A DNA stretch of 64,000 nt. Source: Xanthobacteraceae bacterium. GTDB taxonomy: Bacteria > Pseudomonadota > Alphaproteobacteria > Rhizobiales > Xanthobacteraceae. The position numbers were made by a program, and so were the translations under genes. The first letter of the stretch is position 1. Every line of letters starts with the position of its first letter. The notes below the pieces were generated by a model. That model worked only from the letters and a program-made list of their open reading frames with translations, had not been told where the DNA came from and ran no database searches. This document shows positions 37,693 through 47,110 of the stretch, one piece after another. Location of the stretch: assembly GCA_022841625.1 (NCBI GenBank), contig JALHRD010000021.1, forward strand, positions 1 to 64,000, read 5' to 3'.

Positions 37693-39002
37693 CGGCCACC
37701 CGTCCAACTTGCCGCCTTGCGACGCGCGGCGTCGATCCGCCGCCAATAGCCCTGCCAATCGTCGGTCGGGCCGATGCCGTCGATGGCGGCGGGACCCGTC
37801 AATGTCGGCGCCGATGCCGCGTTCGGCACCAGGGGCGGCGTGCCGCCGTCCGCAACATCGTCGATCGCACGACGCAGGATGCGCCGATAGGCGCTGATCG
37901 CTTTGTCGGATTGCCCGAGATGTTCCTGGGTGCGGTCCTGGATCGGCCCCATGGATTCGCAGGCCCATTGGTCGTGGACATTAATGTCGGCGCCCATGCC
38001 GGTGTAGGTCTCGTGCGCCTGCTCGTGCGGATCGTAACCGTAATTGTTGCGCTTGTTCTTGCGCGGAACGTAATCCGGCAATTCGTAGAGTGCGAGCCGC
38101 TGGCGCCGCATCTCATCCTTGTCCACCGGTTCGCCGAAACTGGTGAAGATCGCGTACCAATAATGCGAGGTGTCGTCGGTCGGCACATGCCATTGGGTGA
38201 TGGTCATCTCGCGGCTGAGCGGGATGTGGAACGCATGCGGGAACAAGAGATTGGTCACGCGAATATGCGTGCTGGCGTCGCTCAGGCGCCGCGTCGTCAG
38301 GATGCGCAGGCCATAGTCGGTCGGCTCGACATCGATCCGCGGCCGGGTGTGCTCGCGCACAATCCGTGTGATCGGCATGTCCGAGTCGGCGGACTTGTCG
38401 CGAAACAGCCGCCCATAGGTTTCGCCGGATTCGTCGTCGTTGAAAAACCGGTGCAGGAATGAGGTATGGGCGGGATCGATGCCGACCTCCAGCGATTGCA
38501 GCCAGTTGCAGTCGATCAAACCCTTGAACGCAAAAGTGTGGCTGGCGGGCGCAACGAAGCAATCGAAATGCGGAAACGGCGGCGGCTCGCCCGCGCCCAG
38601 ATAGGCAAATAGAATGCCGTTCTTCTCGACCACCGGATAGGCCTTGTGGTGGATGTTGTCACACATCCGGCTGCCTTCCGGTTCGGCGGGGGTCTCCAGG
38701 CAACGGCCGCCGACGTCGAACAGCCAGCCATGGAAGGCGCAGCGCAGGCCGCCATCCTCAAGCCGCCCAAAAGCGAGATCGGTGCCGCGATGGGGGCACG
38801 CGCGCCCCATCAATCCATAACGGCCCTGCCCATCCTTGAAGACCACGAGGTCCTCGCCGAGCAGGCGCACCGGCTTGATCGGCCGATTGCCGCCGAGTTC
38901 ATCGACCAGCGCGGCTGGCTGCCAATATCGCCGCATCAATGCACCGGCCGGCGTTCCGGGGCCGATGCGGGTGATAAGATCGTTTTGTTCCTGGCTCAGC
39001 AT
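37689..39002 (-). CDS. Rieske non-heme iron aromatic oxygenase, alpha subunit
   Basis: A 437-residue oxygenase of the phthalate-4,5-dioxygenase type. The Rieske cluster ligands are C69-x-H71 and C88-x2-H91 (ACPHRGTDLAFG; LRCAFHGW). The mononuclear iron motif D176-x2-H179-x4-H184 is in GIDPAHTSFLH. No reductase or ferredoxin gene is near, so electrons must come from a partner elsewhere. Its stop codon is part of the CTAG of the flanking palindrome. Expected role: oxygenation or O-demethylation of an aromatic acid. Confidence 0.92.
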   Translation of the reverse strand: MLSQEQNDLITRIGPGTPAGALMRRYWQPAALVDELGGNRPIKPVRLLGEDLVVFKDGQGRYGLMGRACPHRGTDLAFGRLEDGGLRCAFHGWLFDVGGRCLETPAEPEGSRMCDNIHHKAYPVVEKNGILFAYLGAGEPPPFPHFDCFVAPASHTFAFKGLIDCNWLQSLEVGIDPAHTSFLHRFFNDDESGETYGRLFRDKSADSDMPITRIVREHTRPRIDVEPTDYGLRILTTRRLSDASTHIRVTNLLFPHAFHIPLSREMTITQWHVPTDDTSHYWYAIFTSFGEPVDKDEMRRQRLALYELPDYVPRKNKRNNYGYDPHEQAHETYTGMGADINVHDQWACESMGPIQDRTQEHLGQSDKAISAYRRILRRAIDDVADGGTPPLVPNAASAPTLTGPAAIDGIGPTDDWQGYWRRIDAARRKAASWTGGR

Positions 39003-39070
39003 GACCGTTTCCCGCAGATGACGCTGCTTGCTTTATACGATCGGGCGCGCGCGGACACCACTCGGCAAGG

Positions 39071-39925
39071 TCAGCGGCCCGGCAGGACCATGACCTTCGG
39101 CGTTGACGGCAGCATCGCCTTGGACAGCACGGCTGACGGGACCGGCGCCATCTCGACATCCCAATTCAGCTCGCGCGCGCCGTTCAAGAAGCGGTTCAGC
39201 GTCCCAGAGCTGAAATAATGCATTGGAATGACCAGCGGCGCCTTCAGCGATTGCAAGACTTCGATCATCCCGCCGGAGTCGAGCGTCATCGAACCATCGA
39301 CCGGCGCAAACACGACATCGAGACGGCCGATCTCGTCGAGCTGCTGCTGATTGAGCGTATGATGCAGATGGCCGAGATGACCAATGCAGAGCTGCGCAAC
39401 CTCGAAGATAAAGATCGAATTGCCGTGCCGCTCGGTGCCGCCGTCAAACCATGAACGGATATTGGTCGGCACATTGCGCACCCTTACGTCGCGCACCGCC
39501 AGGTCGTAACGCGCCGGCTGTTCGGGACTTGCGCCCCAGCCGCGCAGCACATGCGCGATCCGCGGGTCCGGCCGATCGGTGTAATGCGTGGTATGGGCGC
39601 GGTTCATGGTGACGATGTCAGGCAGCGCGGTCGGCCTGACATAGTCGTTGTAATCGGTGGCGATGCGCACGCCCTGCGGGCTTTCGATCAAAAAAGTCGA
39701 ATGGCCGATGTAATTGATCCGAATCTGATCGGCGTTAAGCGCAAGCCGCAATGACGCTGGCGTGGCACGCGCGCGGTTCGCTGCGATCAATCCGGGACAG
39801 CTTTCGACCATTTCCGGCTTGGCCGCCGACGGCTGCGACCTCTGGGCGCTAGCCGGGCCGCCAATCGTCACGATGGCGGCGGCAATCGCCGCCGCGGCCA
39901 TCGCCATGCGAACCGGACCTGCCAC
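39071..39925 (-). CDS. Exported MBL-fold (UlaG-like) metallohydrolase
   Basis: A 284-residue protein with a signal peptide (MAMAAAAIAAAIVTIGGPASAQ). IRINYIGHSTFLIESPQGVR, IVTMNRAHTTHYTDRPDPR and LCIGHLGHLHHTLNQQQLDE are the strands and metal-binding regions of the beta-lactamase superfamily 3 (UlaG-like) fold. The classical HxHxDH is replaced by NRAHTTHYTD, as in some members. The substrate is unknown; periplasmic location is inferred from the signal peptide. It follows the 40057 gene across a terminator. Confidence 0.82.
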   Translation of the reverse strand: MAGPVRMAMAAAAIAAAIVTIGGPASAQRSQPSAAKPEMVESCPGLIAANRARATPASLRLALNADQIRINYIGHSTFLIESPQGVRIATDYNDYVRPTALPDIVTMNRAHTTHYTDRPDPRIAHVLRGWGASPEQPARYDLAVRDVRVRNVPTNIRSWFDGGTERHGNSIFIFEVAQLCIGHLGHLHHTLNQQQLDEIGRLDVVFAPVDGSMTLDSGGMIEVLQSLKAPLVIPMHYFSSGTLNRFLNGARELNWDVEMAPVPSAVLSKAMLPSTPKVMVLPGR

Positions 39926-40001
39926 AGTGATCCTCCTATCTTGGCGCGCTCGACCGTGGAGGCGACAAGTGTGGCATGGAATGCGTGCTGAGAAAATGAC
40001 A

Positions 40002-40025
40002 ATGCCCGGGCCTGAGCCCGGGCAT
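40002..40025 (-). terminator. Intrinsic terminator for the 40057-40701 gene
   Basis: A perfect 9-bp hairpin ATGCCCGGG-CCTGAG-CCCGGGCAT followed on the minus strand by TGTCATTTTC. It ends the transcript coming from the 40057-40701 gene before the MBL-fold gene. Confidence 0.75.
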
Positions 40026-40056
40026 CGCGCGAACTAAAATGTCAAATCGGGACGGC

Positions 40057-40701
40057 TCAGCGCAGCGTCGGCGACGCAATAATGCCCCTGGAGGTCAGCA
40101 CCACCCAGCGTCCGTCCTGACGGCGGATCGCCTCGATCCGGCCGATACCCGGCACAACGTCGCCGGCTTCGACCTCGAACATACCGCCACCCTGACCTTG
40201 GATGGAGGCGACACCACGGTTGACCTGACGTACCACCCAGCCATCAATGGCGGGCTGACGCGGGGTCGCGGCCGGCGGCGTGGCCTGTTGCGGCCGAACC
40301 GATCCGGTCGAGATCCGATCGATGCGCTCAAGCCGTTCGGTGAACCTGGCGAACTGCGCATTGGCGTCGCGATTGCTGCTCTCGACGCTCGACCGCAGCG
40401 CGGCAATTTCCGATCGCAGATTAGCAGTGACATCCTGCACCAGCGTAAGATCGAGGGTCGCGAGCGATTCCACCGTCGGTCCGGAGCGCGCGATCAAGGT
40501 GCCGCCGAGAGCGCCGGTTATCACGCCCAGCATCGCCGAGGCGGCGAGCAGCGCATAGCGGCTGAAACGCGATTGAGCGTGCGCCGCATGCGTTGCGGCG
40601 ATCTGCCCCGTGGATGATTGCTTGGTGTCGGTCGCCTTCAGCGCCTCGACAGCCTTCATGGCGACTTCGACCGGCGACGTAACATGGCTATTCGCGCTCA
40701 T
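40057..40701 (-). CDS. Membrane-anchored coiled-coil hypothetical protein
   Basis: A 214-residue protein with a cytoplasmic N-terminus, one membrane segment (YALLAASAMLGVITGALGGT, about 49-70), a helical coiled-coil stretch (LDLTLVQDVTANLRSEIAAL, about 82-130), a Pro/Ala linker, and a C-terminal small domain (IDGWVVRQVNRGVASIQGQG; GDVVPGIGRIEAIRRQDGRW) resembling the beta-rich end of similar hypothetical proteins in Bradyrhizobiaceae. The layout suggests an envelope or pilus-assembly accessory, but no defined function is known. Confidence 0.75.
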   Translation of the reverse strand: MSANSHVTSPVEVAMKAVEALKATDTKQSSTGQIAATHAAHAQSRFSRYALLAASAMLGVITGALGGTLIARSGPTVESLATLDLTLVQDVTANLRSEIAALRSSVESSNRDANAQFARFTERLERIDRISTGSVRPQQATPPAATPRQPAIDGWVVRQVNRGVASIQGQGGGMFEVEAGDVVPGIGRIEAIRRQDGRWVVLTSRGIIASPTLR

Positions 40702-40865
40702 GGCAGTTCCCCATTCGTAGTTGACGAATAGAGAACCATTTCGGTTACCAAAGCCCTACGGACAGTGCGCCGCCAAGCTATGACCGCCGTTTGGTTGGAA
40801 ATTGCCGCACGCAATCTTACAACAGGGTTACCAGCGAACTAACGCACCCGGATCACACGCCCGGA

Positions 40866-41579
40866 TCACACGCCCAAATAACGGTGCTGCACCTCGGTTG
40901 CGCCCGCCAGCATCGCCGACGTTCCGCTCCACACCACCCGGCCACGCTCAATCAGATAGTGCCGATCGGCGATGCGGGTAAGCGTTGCGACATTCTTGTC
41001 GATCACCAGAATCGACTGGCCCTGAGCTTTCAAGCGGCCCAAACATTGCCAGATTTCCGCGCGCATCAGGGGCGCAAGCCCTTCGGTCGCCTCATCGAGC
41101 ACCAGCAGACGCGGGTTGGTCATCAATGCGCGGCCAATCGCAAGCATCTGCTGCTCGCCGCCGGATAATTGGTGACCCATATTGCCTAGCCGCTCGGCCA
41201 GGCGCGGGAACATGGCGCCTATCTTGTCGAGCGTCCAAGGATCGGACGACCCGCCGCGATTGGCGGCGGTGGCAACCAGATTCTCCCGCACCGTCAGATT
41301 GGGAAACACTTGTCGACCTTCCGGCACCAAACCAATACCAAGCTTGCCAATGCGATAGGACGGCCAGTCGCGGATATCGTAGCCGGCGAAACGGATGACA
41401 CCCGCCATCGCCGGCGTCAGGCCCATGATCGAGCGCACCGTCGTGGTCTTGCCCATGCCATTGCGGCCCATCAGCGTCACCATTTCGCCAGCCGCAATGG
41501 TGAGCGAAATGCCGAACAGCACCTGGCTGCGCCCATAGCAGGTCTCGATGCCTTCGATTTCAAGCAATGCGTCAGGCAT
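40866..41579 (-). CDS. livF: Branched-chain amino acid-type ABC transporter ATPase LivF
   Basis: A 237-residue ATPase started at MPDALLEIEGIETCYGRSQV, 7 bp after livG. Walker A is GRNGMGKTT, the signature LSGGEQQMLAIGRALMTNP and Walker B LLVLDEATEGLAP. It is the last gene of a livKHMGF operon. In aromatic degraders such Liv-type systems often import aromatic acids rather than amino acids, so the substrate is open. Confidence 0.92.
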   Translation of the reverse strand: MPDALLEIEGIETCYGRSQVLFGISLTIAAGEMVTLMGRNGMGKTTTVRSIMGLTPAMAGVIRFAGYDIRDWPSYRIGKLGIGLVPEGRQVFPNLTVRENLVATAANRGGSSDPWTLDKIGAMFPRLAERLGNMGHQLSGGEQQMLAIGRALMTNPRLLVLDEATEGLAPLMRAEIWQCLGRLKAQGQSILVIDKNVATLTRIADRHYLIERGRVVWSGTSAMLAGATEVQHRYLGV

Positions 41580-41586
41580 GTTTGCC

Positions 41587-42342
41587 CTATTGGCCGTCCT
41601 GTTCGCCCAAATAAGCCTTACGCACCTCTGCATTGGCGCGAATTTCCGCCGGCGCCCCTGAGGCGATAACGCGCCCATAGACCATGACGCTGATGCGGTC
41701 GGCCAGTGCGAACACCGCATCCATGTCGTGCTCGACCAAAAGAATGGTCAATTCGCTCTTGAGCGCGCGCAGCAGCGCGATCATGCGCACTGACTCTTCG
41801 GGGCCCAAGCCGGCCATGGGTTCGTCGAGCAATAACATGCGCGGGCGGGTGGCCAGCACCATGGCGATTTCGAGTTGCCGATGCTCGCCATGGCTCATAC
41901 TCGAAACCAGGATCTGCTCGCGACCGGCGAGCCCAACCCGGGCCAATGTTTCGCGCGCCGGCTGCCGCAGCGCCGCCTCGCTGCGCGCGTCATGCCAGAA
42001 ATGAAACGAATGTCCGCTGTGCGCCTGAACCGCCAGCGCCACATTGTCGAGCGCGGTGAAATCGCTGAACAGCGACGTGATCTGAAACGAACGCGCGAGC
42101 CCGCGCTGGCTGCGCGCATGAACCGCCAGCGTCGTGATATCTTCGCCGGCGAAGCCGACGCGACCGGCATCCGGCGCGATTTCGCCGGTTAATTGGCCGA
42201 TGAGCGTGGTCTTGCCGGCGCCATTCGGACCGATGACGGCGTGCAACTCGCCCGGCTGTACCGCAAGATCGACGCCATCGGATGCGGTCACGCCGCCGAA
42301 GCGCTTGGTCAGGCCTTCGATCTGGAGCAAGGCTTCAGTCAC
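41587..42342 (-). CDS. livG: ABC transporter ATPase LivG
   Basis: A 251-residue ATPase with Walker A GPNGAGKTT, a signature region SSMSHGEHRQLEIAMVLATR and Walker B MLLLDEPMAGLGPEESVRM, and the C-terminal VMVYGRVIASGAPAEIRAN typical of LivG. The signature reads MSHGE rather than LSGGE, a variant common in LivG. Its start overlaps the livM end by 8 bp, indicating translational coupling. Confidence 0.93.
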   Translation of the reverse strand: MTEALLQIEGLTKRFGGVTASDGVDLAVQPGELHAVIGPNGAGKTTLIGQLTGEIAPDAGRVGFAGEDITTLAVHARSQRGLARSFQITSLFSDFTALDNVALAVQAHSGHSFHFWHDARSEAALRQPARETLARVGLAGREQILVSSMSHGEHRQLEIAMVLATRPRMLLLDEPMAGLGPEESVRMIALLRALKSELTILLVEHDMDAVFALADRISVMVYGRVIASGAPAEIRANAEVRKAYLGEQDGQ

Positions 42343-43330
42343 GGCGCAGGCTCACCAGCAGTCCGTTGATGCCGCCGCGCGCGAACAGCACCACCAAAAG
42401 GAACAGCGGCCCCATGACGATTTGCCAATATTCCGCGGCGCGGGTCGCCGCCGAACCGACAATCGGGGTCGCCACCAGCTTGATCAGCACCGGCAGGACT
42501 TCCTCCAACACCAATAGCGTCACCGCGCCGATCAAAGGCCCGAATGTGGAGGCCATGCCGCCCAGCACCACCATCACGATCAGATCGCCCGAGCGCGTCC
42601 AATGCATCATGGCGGGACTGACAAATTCGGTGTGGTTGGCGAGCAGCACGCCGGCCAGTCCGCACATCGTACCGGCAATGACAAAGCAGATCAGGCGATA
42701 GCGATAGGTCGGAAAGCCAATCGCCTGCATGCGGCGATCGTTCGAGCGCGCGCCTTGGATCACCAAGCCAAAACGCGAATTCACAATGCGCCAGGTGAGG
42801 TAGATGCTCGCGACCAGCAGGACGAAGCAGCCATAATAGAACTGGGTGCGGTTGGAGAGGTTGATCGGATCGGCGAACTGGCTGCGCCGATAAAGCTGCA
42901 ACCCATCATCGGCGCCATAGCGATCGAGACCGACGCCGAAATAATAGACAAGTTGCGCAAAGGCTAGCGTGATCATGATGAAATAAAGCCCACGGGTGCG
43001 CAGGCTCAGCGCGCCGACGCCGAGCGCGAACAGAGCGGAGGCGCCGATCGCGATCGGCCACTGGACAAAGCCCGAACCGATGCCTTCATGCGCCAGGATG
43101 CCGATGGCATAGCCGCCGATGCCGAGATAGACGGCGTGGCCAAAGCTCACCATGCCGCCATAACCCAGAATGAGGTTCAAGCTGGTCGCCGCCATCGCCA
43201 GGATCACGATGCGGGTGAACAACGTCATCAGGAAGGCGTTGCCGGTGAGCGCGGAATAGACCGGCACCAAGGCAAGGAACGCCAGCAGGACGGCAACAAC
43301 GACATTGCGCGGCGTGAACCAGGCGCTCAT
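42335..43330 (-). CDS. livM: ABC transporter permease LivM
   Basis: A 331-residue permease with about nine to ten membrane segments. GYGGMVSFGHAVYLGIGGYA and LRTRGLYFIMITLAFAQLVY are LivM hallmarks, and GARSNDRRMQAIGFPTYRYR is the cytoplasmic loop contacting the ATPase. It overlaps livH by 4 bp (ATGA) and livG by 8 bp. Confidence 0.93.
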   Translation of the reverse strand: MSAWFTPRNVVVAVLLAFLALVPVYSALTGNAFLMTLFTRIVILAMAATSLNLILGYGGMVSFGHAVYLGIGGYAIGILAHEGIGSGFVQWPIAIGASALFALGVGALSLRTRGLYFIMITLAFAQLVYYFGVGLDRYGADDGLQLYRRSQFADPINLSNRTQFYYGCFVLLVASIYLTWRIVNSRFGLVIQGARSNDRRMQAIGFPTYRYRLICFVIAGTMCGLAGVLLANHTEFVSPAMMHWTRSGDLIVMVVLGGMASTFGPLIGAVTLLVLEEVLPVLIKLVATPIVGSAATRAAEYWQIVMGPLFLLVVLFARGGINGLLVSLRRD

Positions 43331-44244
43331 TTGCCCGCCACCGGGAACAGGCCTTGTGGCCGCACCACCAGAACCACCGCCATCACCAAATAGATCATCA
43401 TCGACGACAGCGCGGGCGCGACGGTTGCCGCGCCGCGCGAGGTCATGACCAGCTTAAGAAGGTCCGGCAGGAACGCCCGCCCGATCGTGTCGATGAGACC
43501 GACCATGATCGCCGCCAGAAATGCGCCACGGATCGACCCGATACCGCCGATGATGATCACCACAAAGGCCAGGATCAGGACGTTCTCGCCCATGCCGATC
43601 TGCACCGTCAGAATCGGCGCCTGCATCAGGCCTGCCAGGCCAGCCAGGGCCGCGCCCAGTCCAAACACGACGGTATAGAGCAGCTTGATATTGACGCCGA
43701 GCGCGCCGGCCATTTCGCGGTTGGAAGCGCCGGCGCGGATCAACATCCCAAGCCGCGTGCGCATCACCAGAATGTACAGCAACAGCGCAACCGCAAGCGC
43801 GGTGACGATGATGGCAATGCGATAGGTCGGATAGGCCAGCCCTGGAAGCAGCGGCACTGCGGTGTTGAGCCAATCCGGCAACGGAACCCGCAGACCGGCG
43901 GGGCCCCAGACCAGCCGCGCCAATTCATTGAAAAATAGCACCAGCCCGAAAGTGCCAAGCACATGGTCGAGATGATCGCGACCGTATAACGGACGGATCG
44001 CAACAACCTCCAGCAACATCCCGACCAGCAGCGTGGCGCCGAGCGCGATCACCGCGCCGATCAGGAAGTCTCCGGTCCAGGCCACAAAGGTCGCCGCCAA
44101 ATAAGCACCGATCATGTACAGCGAACCATGCGCCAGGTTCACCATGTCCATGATGCCAAAGATCAGCGTCAGGCCGGCGGCCAATAGAAACAGCAGCAGG
44201 CCAAATTGCAGCCCATTGAGGCATTGTTCGAGAACGAGAAGCAT
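43327..44244 (-). CDS. livH: ABC transporter permease LivH
   Basis: A 305-residue permease started at MLLVLEQCLNGLQFGLLLFL. LTLIFGIMDMVNLAHGSLYM and the coupling loop TRLGMLIRAGASNREMAGAL are the family signatures; the C-terminus has GGIGSIRGAFLAAIMVGLI. It is the second gene of the livKHMGF operon, 173 bp after livK. Confidence 0.93.
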   Translation of the reverse strand: MLLVLEQCLNGLQFGLLLFLLAAGLTLIFGIMDMVNLAHGSLYMIGAYLAATFVAWTGDFLIGAVIALGATLLVGMLLEVVAIRPLYGRDHLDHVLGTFGLVLFFNELARLVWGPAGLRVPLPDWLNTAVPLLPGLAYPTYRIAIIVTALAVALLLYILVMRTRLGMLIRAGASNREMAGALGVNIKLLYTVVFGLGAALAGLAGLMQAPILTVQIGMGENVLILAFVVIIIGGIGSIRGAFLAAIMVGLIDTIGRAFLPDLLKLVMTSRGAATVAPALSSMMIYLVMAVVLVVRPQGLFPVAGK

Positions 44245-44417
44245 GATGCCTGACTTTGGCCTGATCCGCCGCACCATCCCGGCCGCAAGACCAGGATTAG
44301 GTGCAGCGTGCCTCGCAACCGACGCACGGCCTCACACTTCGAGACGACGCACCACAACGCAGATTGCATAAGCTATCCGCGCTGCGCCGCCTCAGAATAA
44401 GGCCGGCGACAGAACGA

Positions 44418-45596
44418 TCACCACTTCATCGGACAGACCTTGTGGAATTGATCCTGGCTGTCCTTGACGATGGTGGTGACGGTCTTGAGTGTGAGATTGC
44501 CCTCGGCGTCCTTCACCACATCCTGAAGGTAGAAATTCTGAATCGGGAAGTGGTTATTGCCGTAACGGTAGGGCCCACGGACCGAAGCGTAATTGGCCTT
44601 GCGCATTTCATTGCGCATGCCGTCCTTGTTGTCGAGATTGCCCTTCACCGCGACCACGGCGCTGTTGACAAGATTTGCGGCGTCATAGGCCTGCGCGCCA
44701 TAGAACGATGGATAGGCTTTATGGCGCGCGCGGAAATCCGCCACGAATTTCTTATTAGCTTCGTTTGGCAGATCATTGACCCAGTGCTGGGTGCCCGGCA
44801 CGCCGAGCGCAAGATCCTTTTGCAGCGGCAATGACAATGAGTCGATGGTGAACGCGGTATAGAGCGGAATCTGGCCGCGCAGCCCCGACTGGGCGTATTG
44901 GTTGAGGAACTGCACACCCGCCGCGCCGGGATAGAATACGAATACCGCATCGGGCTTGGCGGCACGCACCTTGGACAACTCGGTCGAGAAGTCGAGTTGC
45001 CCCGGCCATTGGGTCAGGTCCTCGCCAATGATCTTGCCTTTATAAGTCGAACGGACGCCGGTCAGCATGTCCTTGCCGGCGGCGTAGTTCGGTCCGATCA
45101 GGTAGACCGTCTTGACCCCGCGCTGGTTCATATATTCACCCATCGCCTGCGGCGTCTGGTCGTTCTGCCAAGACGTCGAGAAGAAGAACGGCGAGCACAA
45201 TTCGCCGGCAATCTGCGACGGGCCGGCATTGGCGCTGATCAGAAATGTCTGTGAGTCGACCACCGGCTTGAGCGAAGCCAGCAGCACATTGGACCAGATA
45301 TAGCCGACGACAAAATTAACTCGATCCGACTGGATCAACTTCTCGGTTTTCTGCCGGCCGACATCGGGGCGCTGCTCGTCGTTCTCATAGATGACCTCGA
45401 CTGGCAGGCCACCCATCCTTCGGCCGATGTGGTCGAGCGCCAGCTCGAAGGAATTGCGCATGTCGTTGCCGATCACAGCGGTCGGGCCGCTGAACGTGCT
45501 GACAAAGCCGATCTTAACGCTCTTTTGCTGGGCGGGCGCGGGCATCGCCGCAAACACCCCAAGAATGGCCGCGCAGGCGGCGACTTGTCTCAACAT
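44418..45596 (-). CDS. Liv-type ABC transporter substrate-binding protein
   Basis: A 392-residue periplasmic receptor (type I fold) with a signal peptide (MLRQVAACAAILGVFAAMPA...PAQQ). KIGFVSTFSGPTAVIGNDMR, ANAGPSQIAGELCSPFFFST and TVYLIGPNYAAGKDMLTGVR match the branch of LivK-like proteins that includes binders of aromatic acids, urea or amides. It is the first gene of the liv operon, and divergent from the cupin gene at 45766, so the 169-bp gap holds both promoters. Confidence 0.9.
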   Translation of the reverse strand: MLRQVAACAAILGVFAAMPAPAQQKSVKIGFVSTFSGPTAVIGNDMRNSFELALDHIGRRMGGLPVEVIYENDEQRPDVGRQKTEKLIQSDRVNFVVGYIWSNVLLASLKPVVDSQTFLISANAGPSQIAGELCSPFFFSTSWQNDQTPQAMGEYMNQRGVKTVYLIGPNYAAGKDMLTGVRSTYKGKIIGEDLTQWPGQLDFSTELSKVRAAKPDAVFVFYPGAAGVQFLNQYAQSGLRGQIPLYTAFTIDSLSLPLQKDLALGVPGTQHWVNDLPNEANKKFVADFRARHKAYPSFYGAQAYDAANLVNSAVVAVKGNLDNKDGMRNEMRKANYASVRGPYRYGNNHFPIQNFYLQDVVKDAEGNLTLKTVTTIVKDSQDQFHKVCPMKW

Positions 45597-45765
45597 ATTT
45601 CTTTCCCTCCCGAACCAGAACCGAGTGCAATACTAACTGAACCATCTGGCGGCTAAAAGTCCCGTCCGGCCGGGAATTTCCGTACTATTGGCTTATTGCG
45701 GACCGCGGCTTATAAAAACGCCATCCTCAACGAAATGGCCCTCACCATCGAACAGGACGACGGCA

Positions 45766-46986
45766 ATGCATGAAGTAGGCGAAAAGACCCACTGGCACGA
45801 GCCGACAGGCATCGATCGGGCCGGCGTCGGCAAATTCGGTCGCCCCAAGACGCCCTACGACATGTTCATGGAGTCCGATGGCATCCCGATTTTCCGCGAC
45901 GTCGGACTGAAGTCCGTCCTCGATCTGCCGATGAAGCCCTGGAAGCGCCTGGGCGGTAAAGGCACCTACATCCAGCTTTTCGGCACGGAAGGAAAATGGG
46001 GCTGCTACGCCGTCGAAATCCCGGGTGCCGGCGCGCTTAATCCGGAAAAGCATATTTACGAGGAGATCTATCTGGTCGCCGAGGGCCGCGGCACGACTGA
46101 AGTATGGCTCGACAACGACACCAAGAAGCACGTGTTCGAATGGCAAAAGGGTTCGCTGTTCTCGATTCCCGTGAACGCCACGCACCGGCTCATCAATGCA
46201 AGCTCAGCGCCGGCGGTGCTGATCGCGGGCACGACCGCGCCGAACCTGATGAACCTCATCAACAACACCGACTTTGTTTTCAATGCGCCCTACCAATTCA
46301 AGGACCGCTTCTCGGGCGCCGACGACTTCTACAAATACAAGGACGACATCGAACCCGATCCGGTGCGCGGCCTTGCCATGCGACGCACCAATTTTGTGCC
46401 GGACGTCATCAATTGCGACCTGCCGCTCGACAATCGCCGCTCGGTCGGATGGCGTCGCGTCGAACCTTTCATGACCGGCAATACGTTCTACCTCTGGATC
46501 GGCCAGCACGAGGTTGGCCGCTATTCCAAGGCGCATGCCCACACCTCGGCGGCCGTGCTGATCTGTCTGAAAGGCAATGGCTACACTTACACTTGGCCGG
46601 AGCGCAACGGCGTGACGCCATGGAAGGACGGCAAGGCGGACGAAGTAAAAAGAGTGGACTATTCCCAGTTCGGCATGGTGTCGGCCGCTCCCGGCGGCGC
46701 GCGCTGGTATCACCAGCACTTCAATGCATCCAAAGAAGGCTTCCGGCTGACCGCATGGTTCGGTCCGCACAATCCCGGTCGCGAGCCCGGCCCGCCCGGC
46801 GAGAAGCACACCGATTACACCGCCATGGACATTCCAGAAGGCGGCACCGCGATCCCCTACTATATGGAGGATCCGTATCTGCGCGATGAATTTGCCGCCA
46901 AGCTCAAGGCCGAAGGCGCGGAAAACCGGATGGAACCCGACTTCTACAAGAAGGGCACGGTGGTCCCGAAATTCGTGGGTGCGTGA
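45766..46986 (+). CDS. Two-cupin protein, probable dioxygenase-like
   Basis: A 406-residue protein started at MHEVGEKTHWHEPTGIDRAG. The first cupin region has GALNPEKHIYEEIYLVAEGR and the second VGRYSKAHAHTSAAVLICLK (HxH) with GGARWYHQHFNASKEG. It resembles large bicupins near hydantoinase-type clusters, but the reaction is not known. It starts the plus-strand cluster with EutA-like, HyuA and HyuB genes and lies opposite the liv operon. The function assignment is family-level only. Confidence 0.78.
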   Translation: MHEVGEKTHWHEPTGIDRAGVGKFGRPKTPYDMFMESDGIPIFRDVGLKSVLDLPMKPWKRLGGKGTYIQLFGTEGKWGCYAVEIPGAGALNPEKHIYEEIYLVAEGRGTTEVWLDNDTKKHVFEWQKGSLFSIPVNATHRLINASSAPAVLIAGTTAPNLMNLINNTDFVFNAPYQFKDRFSGADDFYKYKDDIEPDPVRGLAMRRTNFVPDVINCDLPLDNRRSVGWRRVEPFMTGNTFYLWIGQHEVGRYSKAHAHTSAAVLICLKGNGYTYTWPERNGVTPWKDGKADEVKRVDYSQFGMVSAAPGGARWYHQHFNASKEGFRLTAWFGPHNPGREPGPPGEKHTDYTAMDIPEGGTAIPYYMEDPYLRDEFAAKLKAEGAENRMEPDFYKKGTVVPKFVGA

Positions 46987-47017
46987 TCGGTCAATTCCAT
47001 CTTCACAGTCGTCATGC

Positions 47018-47097
47018 CCGGGCTTGTCCCGTCGTCAACGACTCTATAACGACAGCTTAAGGCGTGGATGGCCGGCACAGGGCCGGCCATGACGGAT
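47018..47097. repeat. GTCATGCCCGGG/GCCGGCCATGAC-type palindromic repeat
   Basis: A perfect 9-bp hairpin ATGGCCGGC-ACAGG-GCCGGCCAT (47068-47090), preceded by GTCATGCCCGGGCTTGTCCC. I recall both arms (GTCATGCCCGGGCTT and GGATGGCCGG...CCGGCCATGAC) as parts of an abundant Bradyrhizobiaceae intergenic repeat. It fills the gap between the cupin and EutA-like genes. Confidence 0.75.
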
Positions 47098-47110
47098 GGT
47101 AGACGCAAGC